From NCBI GenBank assembly GCA_051414845.1, contig CP183313.1, forward strand, positions 1,550,001 to 1,614,000: 64,000 bases of DNA. The letters run 5' to 3'. This document shows, piece after piece, positions 17,040-26,278 of the stretch (its first letter is position 1; each line of letters starts with the position of its first letter). The position numbers and the translations under genes were made by a program. The stretch comes from Simonsiella sp051414845. GTDB taxonomy: Bacteria; Pseudomonadota; Gammaproteobacteria; Burkholderiales; Neisseriaceae. The notes under the pieces are model-generated. The model did not search any database. It was not told the DNA's origin and saw nothing but the letters and a program-made list of their open reading frames with translations.

Positions 17040-17843
17040 ATGACTCCAATTTTAGCTTTTGATATTGAAACCATCCCCGATTCGCGCGCCATTCGTTTGC
17101 TCAATGGGCTGCCTGAAACCTTGTCCGACGCAGAAGTGGTCGAATTTGCCGCGCAACAACGCCGCGCCAAAAACGGCAGCGATTTTATGCCACATCATTT
17201 ACATCGTGTGGTCGCCATTTCTTGCTGTTTGCGCTGGGGCAACAAAATCCACATCGGCACGCTGGGCAACGAGCACAGCAGCGAAGAAGAAATGATTGGC
17301 GACTTTTTCGGTTTAATCCAAAAATACACGCCGCAAATTGTGAGCTGGAATGGTGGTGGCTTTGACCTGCCCGTGTTGCATTACCGCGCGCTGATTTACG
17401 GCATCCAAGCCGCGCGCTATTGGGACATGGGCGAAGGCGATTTTGCCGACAGCCGCGATTTCAAATGGAACAACTACATCAGCCGCTACCACAACCGCCA
17501 CACCGATTTAATGGACGTGCTCGCGCTCTACGGCGGTCGCGCCAATGCACCCTTGGACGAAATGGCGAAACTGTGCGGTTTTCCTGGCAAACTCGGCATG
17601 GACGGCAGCCAAGTCTGGGGCGCGTTTCAGGCAGGCAAACTCGCCGACATCCGCGATTATTGCGAAACCGACGCGGCAAACACCTATCTCATGTTCCAAC
17701 GCTTCCGCCTAATGAACGGCGCGTTAAGCAGCGATGAATACGCGCAAGAGATTGATAAAATGCAGGAATATTTGCAAGCGCAAGCCGATGAAGAAGGTAA
17801 GCAACATTGGGCGGAATTTTTGGACGAATGGTTGGCAGCTTGA
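17040..17843 (+). CDS. 3'-5' exonuclease of the PolB-like DEDD family
   Basis: Predicted stand-alone proofreading-type exonuclease of 267 aa. The three exonuclease motifs are visible: ILAFDIETIPD (first Asp and Glu), SWNGGGFDLPVL, and DYCETDAANTYLMFQRF. It has no polymerase domain and resembles the predicted exonucleases related to PolB found across proteobacteria. Substrate and role are unknown, with DNA repair likely. It is followed by a repeat hairpin and then hflX. Confidence 0.8.
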   Translation: MTPILAFDIETIPDSRAIRLLNGLPETLSDAEVVEFAAQQRRAKNGSDFMPHHLHRVVAISCCLRWGNKIHIGTLGNEHSSEEEMIGDFFGLIQKYTPQIVSWNGGGFDLPVLHYRALIYGIQAARYWDMGEGDFADSRDFKWNNYISRYHNRHTDLMDVLALYGGRANAPLDEMAKLCGFPGKLGMDGSQVWGAFQAGKLADIRDYCETDAANTYLMFQRFRLMNGALSSDEYAQEIDKMQEYLQAQADEEGKQHWAEFLDEWLAA

Positions 17844-17844
17844 T

Positions 17845-17939
17845 TCGTAGGTCGGATTCTTGAATCCGACATTTTGAATATCTGCAACCATTTGTTTTAA
17901 TATGAAATTGTCGGATTCAAGTATCCGACCTACGAATTA
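17845..17939. repeat. inverted repeat CGTAGGTCGGATTC, copy 1
   Basis: CGTAGGTCGGATTCTTGAAT at the left and ATTCAAGTATCCGACCTACG at the right form a long imperfect stem around about 45 bases. A related unit lies at 28385-28465. It may also terminate transcription of the exonuclease gene. Confidence 0.65.
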
Positions 17940-17974
17940 ACACAAGCTTCAACCAATAAAATGATTATTTTCAA

Positions 17975-19111
17975 ATGACTAAATTCAGAACCGACAAAAC
18001 CCTAGAACACGCCGAACGCATTATGCTCGTATCCGTATTATTATCAGACAGTTACACAGGCAGCAACGAAATGCGTGAACGCCAATTTCAGGCAGCCTGC
18101 GCCGAAGCCGCCGAACTCGTCCGCGCAACAGGCGGAGAACTGATTTGCATCCAAACGGCAAAACGCGACAAAGCCCACGCCGCGCTATTTGTCGGTACGG
18201 GTAAGACGGAAGAATTGGCGCAAGTGGTGCAACAAAATCAAATTGAACTCGTTGTTTTTAATCACGAATTATCGCCCACGCAAGAGCGTAATTTGGAAAA
18301 AGCCTTGCAATGCCGCGTGCTTGACCGCGTCGGTTTGATTTTGGCGATTTTCGCGCAAAGGGCGCAATCGCAAGAAGGTAAATTGCAAGTTGAACTTGCA
18401 CAATTATCACACTTATCCAGCCGATTGGTACGCGGATACAAGCACTTACAAAGCCAAAAAGGCGGCATTGGCTTAAAAGGACCGGGTGAAACGCAATTAG
18501 AAACCGACCGCCGCTTAATCCAAACCAAAATCACGCAATTGCGCCGCCAGTTGGAACAAGTAAAAAAACAACGCGAAACGCGCCGCAAATCACGCGTTTC
18601 AGGCAGCCTGAAAACGTTTGCGATTGTGGGCTACACCAATGCAGGAAAATCAACCCTATTCAATCGCTTAACCAAAGCCGACGTGTTGGCGAAAGACCAA
18701 TTATTCGCCACGCTGGACACGACGGCGCGGCGGCTGTATTTGTCGCCCGAAGCGAGCGTGATTTTGACGGATACCGTTGGTTTTGTTCAGGATTTGCCGC
18801 ACAAATTGGTGTCGGCGTTTGCGGCGACGCTGGAAGAAACGGCGTTGGCAGACGTTTTGTTGCACATTGTGGACGCATCCGATCCTGAATTTGAGCGCAA
18901 AATTCAGGACGTGAACGATGTGTTGGCGGAAATTAAGGCGGACAAATTGCCGCAAATTATTGTTTACAATAAGATTGATTTGTTGCTTGAAAACGAGCAA
19001 CTTTCAGGCAGCCTGAATAATACTTTGGGCGAAACGGTGGCGGTGCGCGTGTCGGCAATTAGCGGCGCGGGTTTAGATGATTTGCGTAACGCGATGATTG
19101 AACGGGCGTAA
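17975..19111 (+). CDS. hflX: ribosome-associated GTPase HflX
   Basis: GTPase that splits stalled or heat-damaged 70S ribosomes in E. coli. The 378-aa protein has the HflX N-terminal domain (GTGKTEELAQVVQ, FNHELSPTQERNLE, DRVGLILAIFAQRA), the linker GPGETQLETDRRLI, and a G domain with GYTNAGKSTLFNRLT, DTVGFVQDLP and NKID. An uptake sequence lies at the linker/G-domain junction (SGSLK, near 18600) and another near 19003. The usual hfq neighbour is not present here. Confidence 0.95.
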   Translation: MTKFRTDKTLEHAERIMLVSVLLSDSYTGSNEMRERQFQAACAEAAELVRATGGELICIQTAKRDKAHAALFVGTGKTEELAQVVQQNQIELVVFNHELSPTQERNLEKALQCRVLDRVGLILAIFAQRAQSQEGKLQVELAQLSHLSSRLVRGYKHLQSQKGGIGLKGPGETQLETDRRLIQTKITQLRRQLEQVKKQRETRRKSRVSGSLKTFAIVGYTNAGKSTLFNRLTKADVLAKDQLFATLDTTARRLYLSPEASVILTDTVGFVQDLPHKLVSAFAATLEETALADVLLHIVDASDPEFERKIQDVNDVLAEIKADKLPQIIVYNKIDLLLENEQLSGSLNNTLGETVAVRVSAISGAGLDDLRNAMIERA

Positions 19112-19216
19112 GTAAATATTTTAGCTATGCTGAGCTACATTTCAGGCAGCCTGAAAGCCGTACGGCTTCAGCGAATTTTGACGTGTAATGCAAAGGCTGC
19201 CTGAAAAAGGATGAAT

Positions 19217-19693
19217 ATGGCAAACAAGAAAAAACCACAAAAATTTTCTCCATTGCCTATTGTATTAGTATGGATGGGGCTATTTTTGCTGATGGGCAGA
19301 GCATCGTTTTGCCCGCGTGTATACAACTCATTATCTCGCAGATAAGCCACCAGCGCAGTTTCCCATTGGCCTGAAAGATGATTCGGTTCTATTTACACGA
19401 CCTTTAACGACGAATCTTCCTTGGATTATATGGTACAAGAAAATACGGCATTTGATTCTACTATGGGCAAAGTGATCATCAAGCAGCTACCTGAAAATCG
19501 CTATGAAATGCACATACAGCAAACTTTGCACGAATGGGTTTACCACTATGAAATCAATCACATACAACAGAAAGTTCAATCCACAAGCAAGCATTTAAAG
19601 GGCTGGGTTATTTGGATTAAGGCGTTGGGCTACGCGATTGCTATGGTTGTGAGCTTTTTTGTGGCACAATTGCTGTGGCGCAAGAAATCCTGA
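19217..19693 (+). pseudogene. frameshifted membrane protein of unknown function
   Basis: An ORF starts at ATG 19217 (after AAAAGG) with a membrane helix (PLPIVLVWMGLFLLMG) but stops at 19343-19345. A coherent reading continues in the next frame from about 19299 (EHRFARVYTTHYLADKPPAQ). The original frame resumes by about 19400, ending in a second helix (GYAIAMVVSFFVAQLLW) and a Lys-rich tail at 19693. Two indels, or sequencing errors, would explain this. The intact protein would be about 155 aa with a helix at each end. I do not recognise the family. Confidence 0.55.
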
Positions 19694-19757
19694 TTTCAGG
19701 CTGCCTGAAAGTGTCAGCTTCTGCAAAGTGGAGACTTTTTCAACGAAAGGAAACAAA

Positions 19758-19967
19758 ATGAGCATTTTTAAAGACAATACGGACTACAGCAACATCAAGC
19801 CGCAACCATACAAAAGCCTAGAAGAGGAAGAGCGTGAACGTGAAGCGCAAAAAGAGCGTGACGCAACAGAAGTCAATACCTCTTTGACCGATGAACAAAA
19901 GCAAAAAGTGCGCGAACAATCGGACATTAATCCTGTGGAACAAGTAATCAATGATGTCTTGAAATAA
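19758..19967 (+). CDS. small charged protein of unknown function
   Basis: A 69-aa soluble protein, rich in Glu, Lys, Arg and Gln, with a stretch from about residue 19 to 50 that looks helical and possibly coiled-coil (EEEEREREAQKERD). It follows the broken membrane gene by 64 bases with an uptake sequence and a good AAAGGAAAC ribosome-binding site. It has no recognisable domain. A strong terminator follows. Confidence 0.6.
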   Translation: MSIFKDNTDYSNIKPQPYKSLEEEEREREAQKERDATEVNTSLTDEQKQKVREQSDINPVEQVINDVLK

Positions 19968-19983
19968 AACCAATGAATTCTTG

Positions 19984-20026
19984 AAAATGCTTTTGGCTGT
20001 AGCCATACAGTTAAAAGCATTTTTTA
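19984..20026 (+). terminator. terminator after the small charged-protein gene
   Basis: AAAATGCTTTT and AAAAGCATTTT pair around an inner CTGT/ACAG pair, and a run of T follows. Confidence 0.8.
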
Positions 20027-20129
20027 CGTCTGCCAATAAAAATATTCAGCCGCGTGGCGTACAACAAAGTCTGCCAAAACAAAACACAAGGTTTATAATG
20101 CGCACATTTTTGTTTACTGATTGACTGCC

Positions 20130-21014
20130 ATGACCTCAACACCCAATCTCACTCATTGGCGCAAACGTGCGCAGGTTTATATTCGCTTAATGCGTGCCGA
20201 CAAACCGATTGGTACGTTGTTATTGCTTTGGCCGACACTATGGGCGTTGTGGTTGGCTGCTGATGGTAAACCCAGTCTTATTTATGTTTTAGCGTTTACA
20301 TTGGGCACATTTCTCATGCGCAGCGCAGGTTGCGTGGCAAACGATTGGGCGGACAGGAATTTTGACGTGCATGTGGAGCGCACGAAAAATCGCCCATTTG
20401 CCACAGGCGAAGCGAGCAGCAAAGAAGCTTTGTTTTTAATTATAGGCTTATGTTTTGGCGCGGTTTTATGTTTGCTGCCGTTTAATGGTTTGACTTGGTT
20501 GATGAGTTTGCCTGCACTGTTTTTGGCGATGACGTATCCGTTTATGAAACGCTTTTTTCCGATTCCGCAATTGTATTTGGGTTTTGCGTTTTCGTTTGGC
20601 ATCCCGATGGCGTTTGCGGCAGTGCAAAATCAAGTGCCGCTGTTGGCTTGGGTTTTGTTTGCGGCGAACGTATTTTGGACGCTGGCTTATGACACTTTAT
20701 ATGCGATGGCGGACAAGCCCGATGACTTAAAAATTGGCATAAAAACGTCGGCGATTACCTTTGGCGATTGGGATGCGGAAGCGGCGATGTTGTGCCATGA
20801 TGTGTTTGATGCGTTGATGTTGATTGTGGGCGTGATGATTGGCGCAACGTGGGTATTTTGGGCGGCTTGGGCGATTGTGGTTTTATGGCAATGGCAACAA
20901 TATACGCGCGTTGCCAGCCGCGACCGCCATGCGTGTTTTGCCATGTTTTTGGACAACAATAAAATAGGTTGGCTCTGGCTGACTGCGCTGGCAGCGCATT
21001 TTGCAATGGTTTGA
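20130..21014 (+). CDS. ubiA: 4-hydroxybenzoate octaprenyltransferase
   Basis: Integral membrane prenyltransferase that attaches the polyprenyl tail to 4-hydroxybenzoate in ubiquinone synthesis. The 294-aa protein carries the first Asp-rich motif NDWADRNFDVHVERTKNRP, the second in DKPDDLKIGIKTSA, and about eight hydrophobic helices. The ATG at 20130 is preferred over a TTG at 20121. No ubiC lies upstream. ubiK, another ubiquinone-pathway gene, is far away at 59.6 kb. Confidence 0.95.
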   Translation: MTSTPNLTHWRKRAQVYIRLMRADKPIGTLLLLWPTLWALWLAADGKPSLIYVLAFTLGTFLMRSAGCVANDWADRNFDVHVERTKNRPFATGEASSKEALFLIIGLCFGAVLCLLPFNGLTWLMSLPALFLAMTYPFMKRFFPIPQLYLGFAFSFGIPMAFAAVQNQVPLLAWVLFAANVFWTLAYDTLYAMADKPDDLKIGIKTSAITFGDWDAEAAMLCHDVFDALMLIVGVMIGATWVFWAAWAIVVLWQWQQYTRVASRDRHACFAMFLDNNKIGWLWLTALAAHFAMV

Positions 21015-21032
21015 GTTTTAGGCTGCCATTTT

Positions 21033-21117
21033 TGGAACGCGGACGTCCCCGTCCGCAAAAATTCCGCAAAAATAATGTGTTGAGCCTATGAGTTGCGGAC
21101 GAGGACGTCCGCGCTCC
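21033..21117. repeat. inverted repeat GCGGACGTCC, copy 1
   Basis: GGAACGCGGACGTCCCCGTC at the left faces GACGAGGACGTCCGCGCTCC at the right. A shorter relative lies at 43399-43464. It falls between ubiA and the flippase gene and may act as a terminator or a mobile hairpin. Confidence 0.6.
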
Positions 21118-21180
21118 ATACCGTTGCAGTTACCCTACGAGCTTGTTATTTTTTAGGTAGGCTGAAAAACCTATTACCCC

Positions 21181-22386
21181 ATGAAAATCCTAAAAGACAG
21201 TCTAATTTATTTAATCGGCGAACTCATCGCCAAAGCCCTGCCGTTTTTGCTGTTGCCGTATTTAACGCGCAAACTAGGCACAGCAGGCTTTGGCGAATTG
21301 TCGTATTTTCAAACCGTCTGCGCCTTGCTCATCATCGTGTTTGGTCTTAGTCAAGATGGCGGGGTTACTCGCTATTTTTACGTTTATGGCAAACGCTTTT
21401 TGCCGCGCATTATGTTAGCAGGTTATCTCTACACCACGCTGGGTACGGCTTTGGCGTTGCTGTTCGCCTTGTGGCAACAATCATGGGTTATCGCCGCCGT
21501 TGCACTTGCCGCCGCTGCACAAACTATACTGGGCGTGCAACTGGCTTATCGCCAATGCCAAAAACGCGCCTTATCCTACACCGCCATTCAAATTGCGTCG
21601 GGCGTGGGCACAAGTTTGCTCACCGTTGTGCTGCTGGAATTGACCGAATCCGCGCCCGTTACTATGCGTTTTTTTGCCTTATTTTTGGGCAACGCGCTGG
21701 TTTCTTTATGCGCTTTTTATTCCGTTAAACAAGCATTGAAACAAGCCAACTGGTTTTCAGGCAGCCTGAAAACATGGTGGCTTTCAGGCAGCTATGTTTT
21801 GGCGTTTGGCGTACCTTTATTGCTACACCATTTCAGCGGTTTTGCCAAAGGTCAACTAGATAGAATATTGATTTATCATTATTTTTCATCTGAACAATTG
21901 GGCGTGTACGCTGCCGCCTATCAACTGGCGGCGGTATTGAGTATTTTACTGATGGCAATCAATAAAGCCACCGTGCCGCACATATATCAAGCCCTAAAAC
22001 AAGGCAGCCTGAACGCCACGCGCGTACGCCGTTGGTCGCTGTTGAGCCTATTGATTGCGCCGATTCCCGCATTGATTGCTTACTGTATTCCCGAGTCATT
22101 TTTGCTGTGGCTGCTGGGAAAACAATATATCGGCGTACACGCTTTTTGGGTCGTGTTTACGCTTGGTTTTGGTTTGACCATTCCTTATTTTTTGCTGGTC
22201 AATTTCTTGTTTTATCACGGACAAAACAAACGCATCGCGCTGATTTCCGTATTGTCTACGCTGATTTACCTAGCCGTTTTATTCGCCACCGCCGCCAGCG
22301 GCAGCCTGTTTGCGATGGCGTTTGCGATGGTGGCAGGCAATATGGCGATTTTGCCACTGCTTTATTATTATGTGCGAGAATCTTAA
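21181..22386 (+). CDS. oligosaccharide flippase (Wzx/MATE-like)
   Basis: A 401-aa polytopic protein of the polysaccharide-export flippase family, with about 12 hydrophobic helices and the typical N-terminus DSLIYLIGELIAKALPFLLLPYL. It would move lipid-linked sugars across the inner membrane. No glycosyltransferase or polymerase genes are beside it, so the glycan it serves is unknown. Uptake sequences are read in frame as FSGSLK and SGSYV near 21757-21790, in a loop between helices. The gene is followed by an uptake sequence shared with the convergent DUF4298 gene. Confidence 0.8.
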   Translation: MKILKDSLIYLIGELIAKALPFLLLPYLTRKLGTAGFGELSYFQTVCALLIIVFGLSQDGGVTRYFYVYGKRFLPRIMLAGYLYTTLGTALALLFALWQQSWVIAAVALAAAAQTILGVQLAYRQCQKRALSYTAIQIASGVGTSLLTVVLLELTESAPVTMRFFALFLGNALVSLCAFYSVKQALKQANWFSGSLKTWWLSGSYVLAFGVPLLLHHFSGFAKGQLDRILIYHYFSSEQLGVYAAAYQLAAVLSILLMAINKATVPHIYQALKQGSLNATRVRRWSLLSLLIAPIPALIAYCIPESFLLWLLGKQYIGVHAFWVVFTLGFGLTIPYFLLVNFLFYHGQNKRIALISVLSTLIYLAVLFATAASGSLFAMAFAMVAGNMAILPLLYYYVRES

Positions 22387-22452
22387 TTTTCAGGCTGCCT
22401 GAATGTCGTATATTGAAGTACACATAACATCCTGATAGCCATTGCATTTTTA

Positions 22453-22767
22453 TTACTCTTCTTGTTTATCGAGCACATCAATCGCGCTGCGCAAACGCGT
22501 CCATGCCAATTGCTGCTGTTCATGAAAAGCATTCCACAGCGTATCTTCACTCATCACGCTGTATTCCCCTTCGGTACGCAAGTCCACGTCTTGACCTTGT
22601 TCAATATGTTCACAAAATTCGCGAAATTTACCCTGAAAGTAGAATTCACTCAATTCATCCATAATCTCGTGACTGCGTTGCCAATCGTGTTGTGAATCTT
22701 GTAATTTCTCATACAGTTGCAACCATTCGCGATAAAGTGCTTGGATACGATTTATTTCATTTTGCAT
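22453..22767 (-). CDS. DUF4298-like protein
   Basis: A 104-aa soluble, mostly helical acidic protein. The N-terminal half (MQNEINRIQALYREWLQLYEKLQ) and the conserved-looking C-terminal block SVMSEDTLWNAFHEQQQL resemble the DUF4298 family, whose function is not known. It starts at ATG 22767 with GGAAAC upstream. It is divergent from glnS and convergent with the flippase gene. Confidence 0.65.
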   Translation of the reverse strand: MQNEINRIQALYREWLQLYEKLQDSQHDWQRSHEIMDELSEFYFQGKFREFCEHIEQGQDVDLRTEGEYSVMSEDTLWNAFHEQQQLAWTRLRSAIDVLDKQEE

Positions 22768-22900
22768 AATGTTGTTTCCTAATTAAAAAAGTAAAAAAGC
22801 AAGCATATTTTCAGGCAGCCTGAAAACACGAAAAGCATATTTTAAGGTAAAATCACACCCTTTTATTTCAGGCTGCCTGCATATCCGACGAAAGACAATT

Positions 22901-24583
22901 ATGTTAAACAAAGACCAATTCGCCGACAACCATTTTATCCGCACCATTATTGAAGACGACTTACAAAGCGGCAAACATACCGCCATTCAAACGCGCTTTC
23001 CGCCCGAACCCAACGGCTATTTGCACATCGGACACGCCAAATCCATTTGCTTAAACTTTGGTTTAGCTCATGTATTTGACGGTCTATGCAATTTGCGTTT
23101 TGACGACACCAATCCCGAAAAAGAAAACCAAGAATACGTGGATTCCATTAAAGAAGACGTGAACTGGCTCGGCTTTCAATGGAATGGCGAACCGCGTTAC
23201 GCGTCCGATTATTTTGACCAACTGTTTGATTTTGCAGTGCAACTCATCAAAGACGGCAAAGCGTATGTAGACGATTTAACGCCCGAAGAAATGCGCGAAT
23301 ATCGCGGCACTTTAACCGAAGCAGGCAAAAACAGCCCCTATCGCGACCGTACGCCCGAAGAAAACCTTGATTTGTTTATGAAAATGCGAGACGGTGCATT
23401 CGCAGACGGCAGCAAAACCTTGCGCCTGAAAATTGACATGGCGGCTGGCAACGTTAATTTGCGCGACCCTGTGATTTACCGCATTCGCCGCGCCCACCAC
23501 CACAACACAGGCGACAAATGGTGCATTTACCCGATGTACGATTACACCCATGCCATTTCCGATGCCATTGAAAACATTACGCATTCTTTGTGTACTTTGG
23601 AATTTGAAGCGCACCGTCCGCTTTACGATTGGGTGTTGGACAATATCCCGATTCAATCGCATCCGCGCCAATACGAATTTTCGCGTTTGGAATTGCTGTA
23701 TTCCATCACATCAAAACGTAAATTAAATCAACTCGTTACCGAAGGACATGTTACAGGCTGGGACGACCCGCGTATGCCGACCATTTCAGGTATGCGCCGC
23801 CGTGGTTACACGCCCGAAGGTTTGCGCCTGTTTGCCAAGCGCGTAGGCATTTCCAAATCGGAAAACATGGTGGACATGGACGTATTGGAAGGCGCGATTC
23901 GTGAAGAATTGGAAAATTCCGCGCCGCGTTTAATGGCAGTTTTAAATCCATTGAAAGTCACTTTAACCAATTTTGAAGATGGCAAAACGCAAAGCCGCCG
24001 CGCTGCGTTCCACCCAAATGTAGAAAGTTTTGGCGAGCGTGAAGTGCCTGTTTCCAAAACCATTTATATTGAACAAGACGATTTCGCGGAAGAGCCGCCA
24101 AAAGGTTGGAAACGCTTAACTTTGGGTGGAGAAGTACGTTTACGTCATGGTTATGTGATTAAATGCGATGATTTGATTAAAGATGAAAATGGGCAAGTCA
24201 TTGAATTAAAATGCAGTATTGACCACGACACGCTCGGCAAAAATCCCGAAGGGCGCAAAGTCAAAGGCGTGATTCATTGGGTGTCTGCCGAACACGCCGT
24301 GCCGATCAAAGTGCGTTTATACGACCGCTTGTTTTTGGTGGAACGCCCCGATGCGATGCGCGGTGATGATGGCGAATATTTGTCGTTTACCGATTTCATC
24401 AATCCGCAATCCATTCAAGAGATTACCGCGTTTGCCGAGCCTGTGGTGCGCGATTTGCCGCCCGAAAGCCGTTGGCAATTTGAACGCATAGGCTATTTTG
24501 TTACCGACCGCCACGACCACAAAATAGGTCAAATGCCCGTGTTTAATCGCACGGTGGGTTTGAAAGATAATTGGCAAAAATAA
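22901..24583 (+). CDS. glnS: glutaminyl-tRNA synthetase
   Basis: Charges tRNA-Gln directly with glutamine. The class I signature PNGYLHIGHAKS is at about residues 34-45, and the KMSKS-equivalent loop reads TSKRKLNQLV (about 267-276). The catalytic fold and the C-terminal anticodon-binding beta barrels are complete at 560 aa. The gene is monocistronic, with the promoter probably in the 133-bp gap behind an uptake sequence at 22866. Confidence 0.97.
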   Translation: MLNKDQFADNHFIRTIIEDDLQSGKHTAIQTRFPPEPNGYLHIGHAKSICLNFGLAHVFDGLCNLRFDDTNPEKENQEYVDSIKEDVNWLGFQWNGEPRYASDYFDQLFDFAVQLIKDGKAYVDDLTPEEMREYRGTLTEAGKNSPYRDRTPEENLDLFMKMRDGAFADGSKTLRLKIDMAAGNVNLRDPVIYRIRRAHHHNTGDKWCIYPMYDYTHAISDAIENITHSLCTLEFEAHRPLYDWVLDNIPIQSHPRQYEFSRLELLYSITSKRKLNQLVTEGHVTGWDDPRMPTISGMRRRGYTPEGLRLFAKRVGISKSENMVDMDVLEGAIREELENSAPRLMAVLNPLKVTLTNFEDGKTQSRRAAFHPNVESFGEREVPVSKTIYIEQDDFAEEPPKGWKRLTLGGEVRLRHGYVIKCDDLIKDENGQVIELKCSIDHDTLGKNPEGRKVKGVIHWVSAEHAVPIKVRLYDRLFLVERPDAMRGDDGEYLSFTDFINPQSIQEITAFAEPVVRDLPPESRWQFERIGYFVTDRHDHKIGQMPVFNRTVGLKDNWQK

Positions 24584-24677
24584 GCGGCAAACTTGTCAGT
24601 AAATATATTTTCAGGCAGCCTGAAATTTTTGCAAAACTGAATTGTATTCTTTCAGGCAGCCTGAAAAAGGAAACTTC

Positions 24678-25493
24678 ATGTCAGTCAACCACTACGAAAA
24701 CTTCCCCGTTGGCTCTATTTTATTACCGCGCCGTATGCGCCGTCCGATTCACGCCATTTATGCGTTTGCGCGCACGGCGGACGATATTGCTGATGAAGGC
24801 GACGCGGACAACGAAACGCGTTTGGCGCAATTAGCCGCGCTCAAAGCCGAATTGGATTTGATTGGCGCAGGGCAAACACCGCAAACGATTCTGATGCAGC
24901 GTTTGCAAAACGAAGCGATTGCGCCACACGCCATGCCTTTGCAGCCATTTTATGATTTGCTCAACGCTTTTTGCCAAGATGTGGTGCAAAAGCGGTATCA
25001 AGATTTTGGTCAACTTGTTGATTATGCAAGACGTTCTGCCAATCCTGTCGGGCGCATGATGTTGCATTTATACGGCGAAAACGACGCGCGCAGTTTGGGG
25101 CAAAGCGACGGCATTTGTACTGCTTTGCAGCTTATCAATTTTTGGCAAGATGTGGCGATAGATTGGCAAAAACAGCGTGTGTATTTGCCACAAAATGATA
25201 TGGAAAAATTTGGTGTTACCGAAGTGCAAATTGCAGAAAATAAAGCCGATTTTGCCTTTCAACGCTTAATGAAATACGAATGCGAAAAAGCCTACAAAAT
25301 GCTCAAAGCAGGCGCACCGTTGGCAAAAACGCTCAAAGGTCGCATGGGCTGGGAATTACGTTTGATTGTGTTAGGCGGACAAAGGATTTTACAAAAATTA
25401 GAAGAAAATCAATATGATGTTTTTCAAAAACGCCCTGTTTTAACGGCAAAAGATTGGTTCATCATCATCAAACGTGCGCTGCAAGGCAAATAA
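24678..25493 (+). CDS. squalene/phytoene synthase family protein
   Basis: A 271-aa all-helical isoprenoid synthase that would couple two prenyl diphosphates head to head. The first Asp-rich motif is in YAFARTADDIADEGD and the second in LINFWQDVAIDWQKQRVYLP; both are intact. It most resembles HpnC-like enzymes, but no HpnD, HpnE or carotenoid genes are nearby, so the product is uncertain. The ATG at 24678 follows AAAAAGGAAAC. The uptake sequence just upstream extends the frame but is not coding. Confidence 0.8.
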   Translation: MSVNHYENFPVGSILLPRRMRRPIHAIYAFARTADDIADEGDADNETRLAQLAALKAELDLIGAGQTPQTILMQRLQNEAIAPHAMPLQPFYDLLNAFCQDVVQKRYQDFGQLVDYARRSANPVGRMMLHLYGENDARSLGQSDGICTALQLINFWQDVAIDWQKQRVYLPQNDMEKFGVTEVQIAENKADFAFQRLMKYECEKAYKMLKAGAPLAKTLKGRMGWELRLIVLGGQRILQKLEENQYDVFQKRPVLTAKDWFIIIKRALQGK

Positions 25494-25597
25494 GGCAATA
25501 AAACAGCGCGTCCATCCGTTATAATGCTGCCGTTTATATGGATTGATATTTTCAGGCTGCCTGAAAGATAGGCAGCTTGAAAATAAGGAGATTTTTA

Positions 25598-26278
25598 ATG
25601 AAAAATATGTTTAGCAAGTTGCTGGCAAAAGCCATAGACCGCAGCTTGTATCTACTTATCCGTTTTCTGACTGGCATTCGCCCCAAACCTGCTGAACAAT
25701 TTAATTTTCCAACCACGCGCAATGTCTATTTTGCCAATCATGGCAGCCATGGCGATTTTGTGATGGTGTGGATTTCCTTGCCGCAAGCGTGGCGCAAAGT
25801 GGCGCGACCAGTGGCGGGCGCGGATTATTGGCTCAAAGGCAAAGTGCGTCCGTTTATCATCAATCAAGTATTCAATGGCTTATTGATTATGCGCAACGGC
25901 AACGACCCGCGCGCAATTACCGCGCAAATGACCGAAGCTTTAAAACAAGATAACTCATTGATTATTTTCCCAGAAGGTACGCGTAATACTGATGACAATG
26001 TGGTATTACTCCCCTTCAAAAGTGGCATTTATCACTTGGCACGCGAAAATCCCGATGTGCGTTTTGTGCCGATTTGGATTGACAACATCAATCGCGTGTT
26101 GCCCAAAGGACAGCTCGTGCCTGTACCTGTGATTTGTGATGTCAATATTGGCGAACCCATGCAACTGATTGAAAACGAAAGCAAAGATGAATTTTTAGCG
26201 CGCACGCGCAATGCTTTATTGTCGCTCGCGCCACACGACAAACGCCAAGCCGCGAAAATACAAGGAGAAGTCGCATGA
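25598..26278 (+). CDS. 1-acylglycerol-3-phosphate acyltransferase-like protein
   Basis: PlsC-superfamily acyltransferase of 226 aa, expected at the inner membrane. The catalytic HX4D motif is in NHGSHGDF and the acceptor-binding motif in IIFPEGTRN. It overlaps cdsA by 4 bases (ATGA), so the pair probably makes phosphatidic acid and then CDP-diacylglycerol. ATG 25598 follows an AAGGAG site; an earlier in-frame TTG at 25577 is rejected. Whether it is the main PlsC or a paralogue cannot be told. Confidence 0.8.
   Translation: MKNMFSKLLAKAIDRSLYLLIRFLTGIRPKPAEQFNFPTTRNVYFANHGSHGDFVMVWISLPQAWRKVARPVAGADYWLKGKVRPFIINQVFNGLLIMRNGNDPRAITAQMTEALKQDNSLIIFPEGTRNTDDNVVLLPFKSGIYHLARENPDVRFVPIWIDNINRVLPKGQLVPVPVICDVNIGEPMQLIENESKDEFLARTRNALLSLAPHDKRQAAKIQGEVA

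Noticed and set aside
19758..19967. Small charged protein with the broken membrane gene as a toxin-antitoxin pair
   Set aside because: No toxin or antitoxin fold is recognisable, and the membrane gene is not small and hydrophobic enough throughout for a type I toxin.
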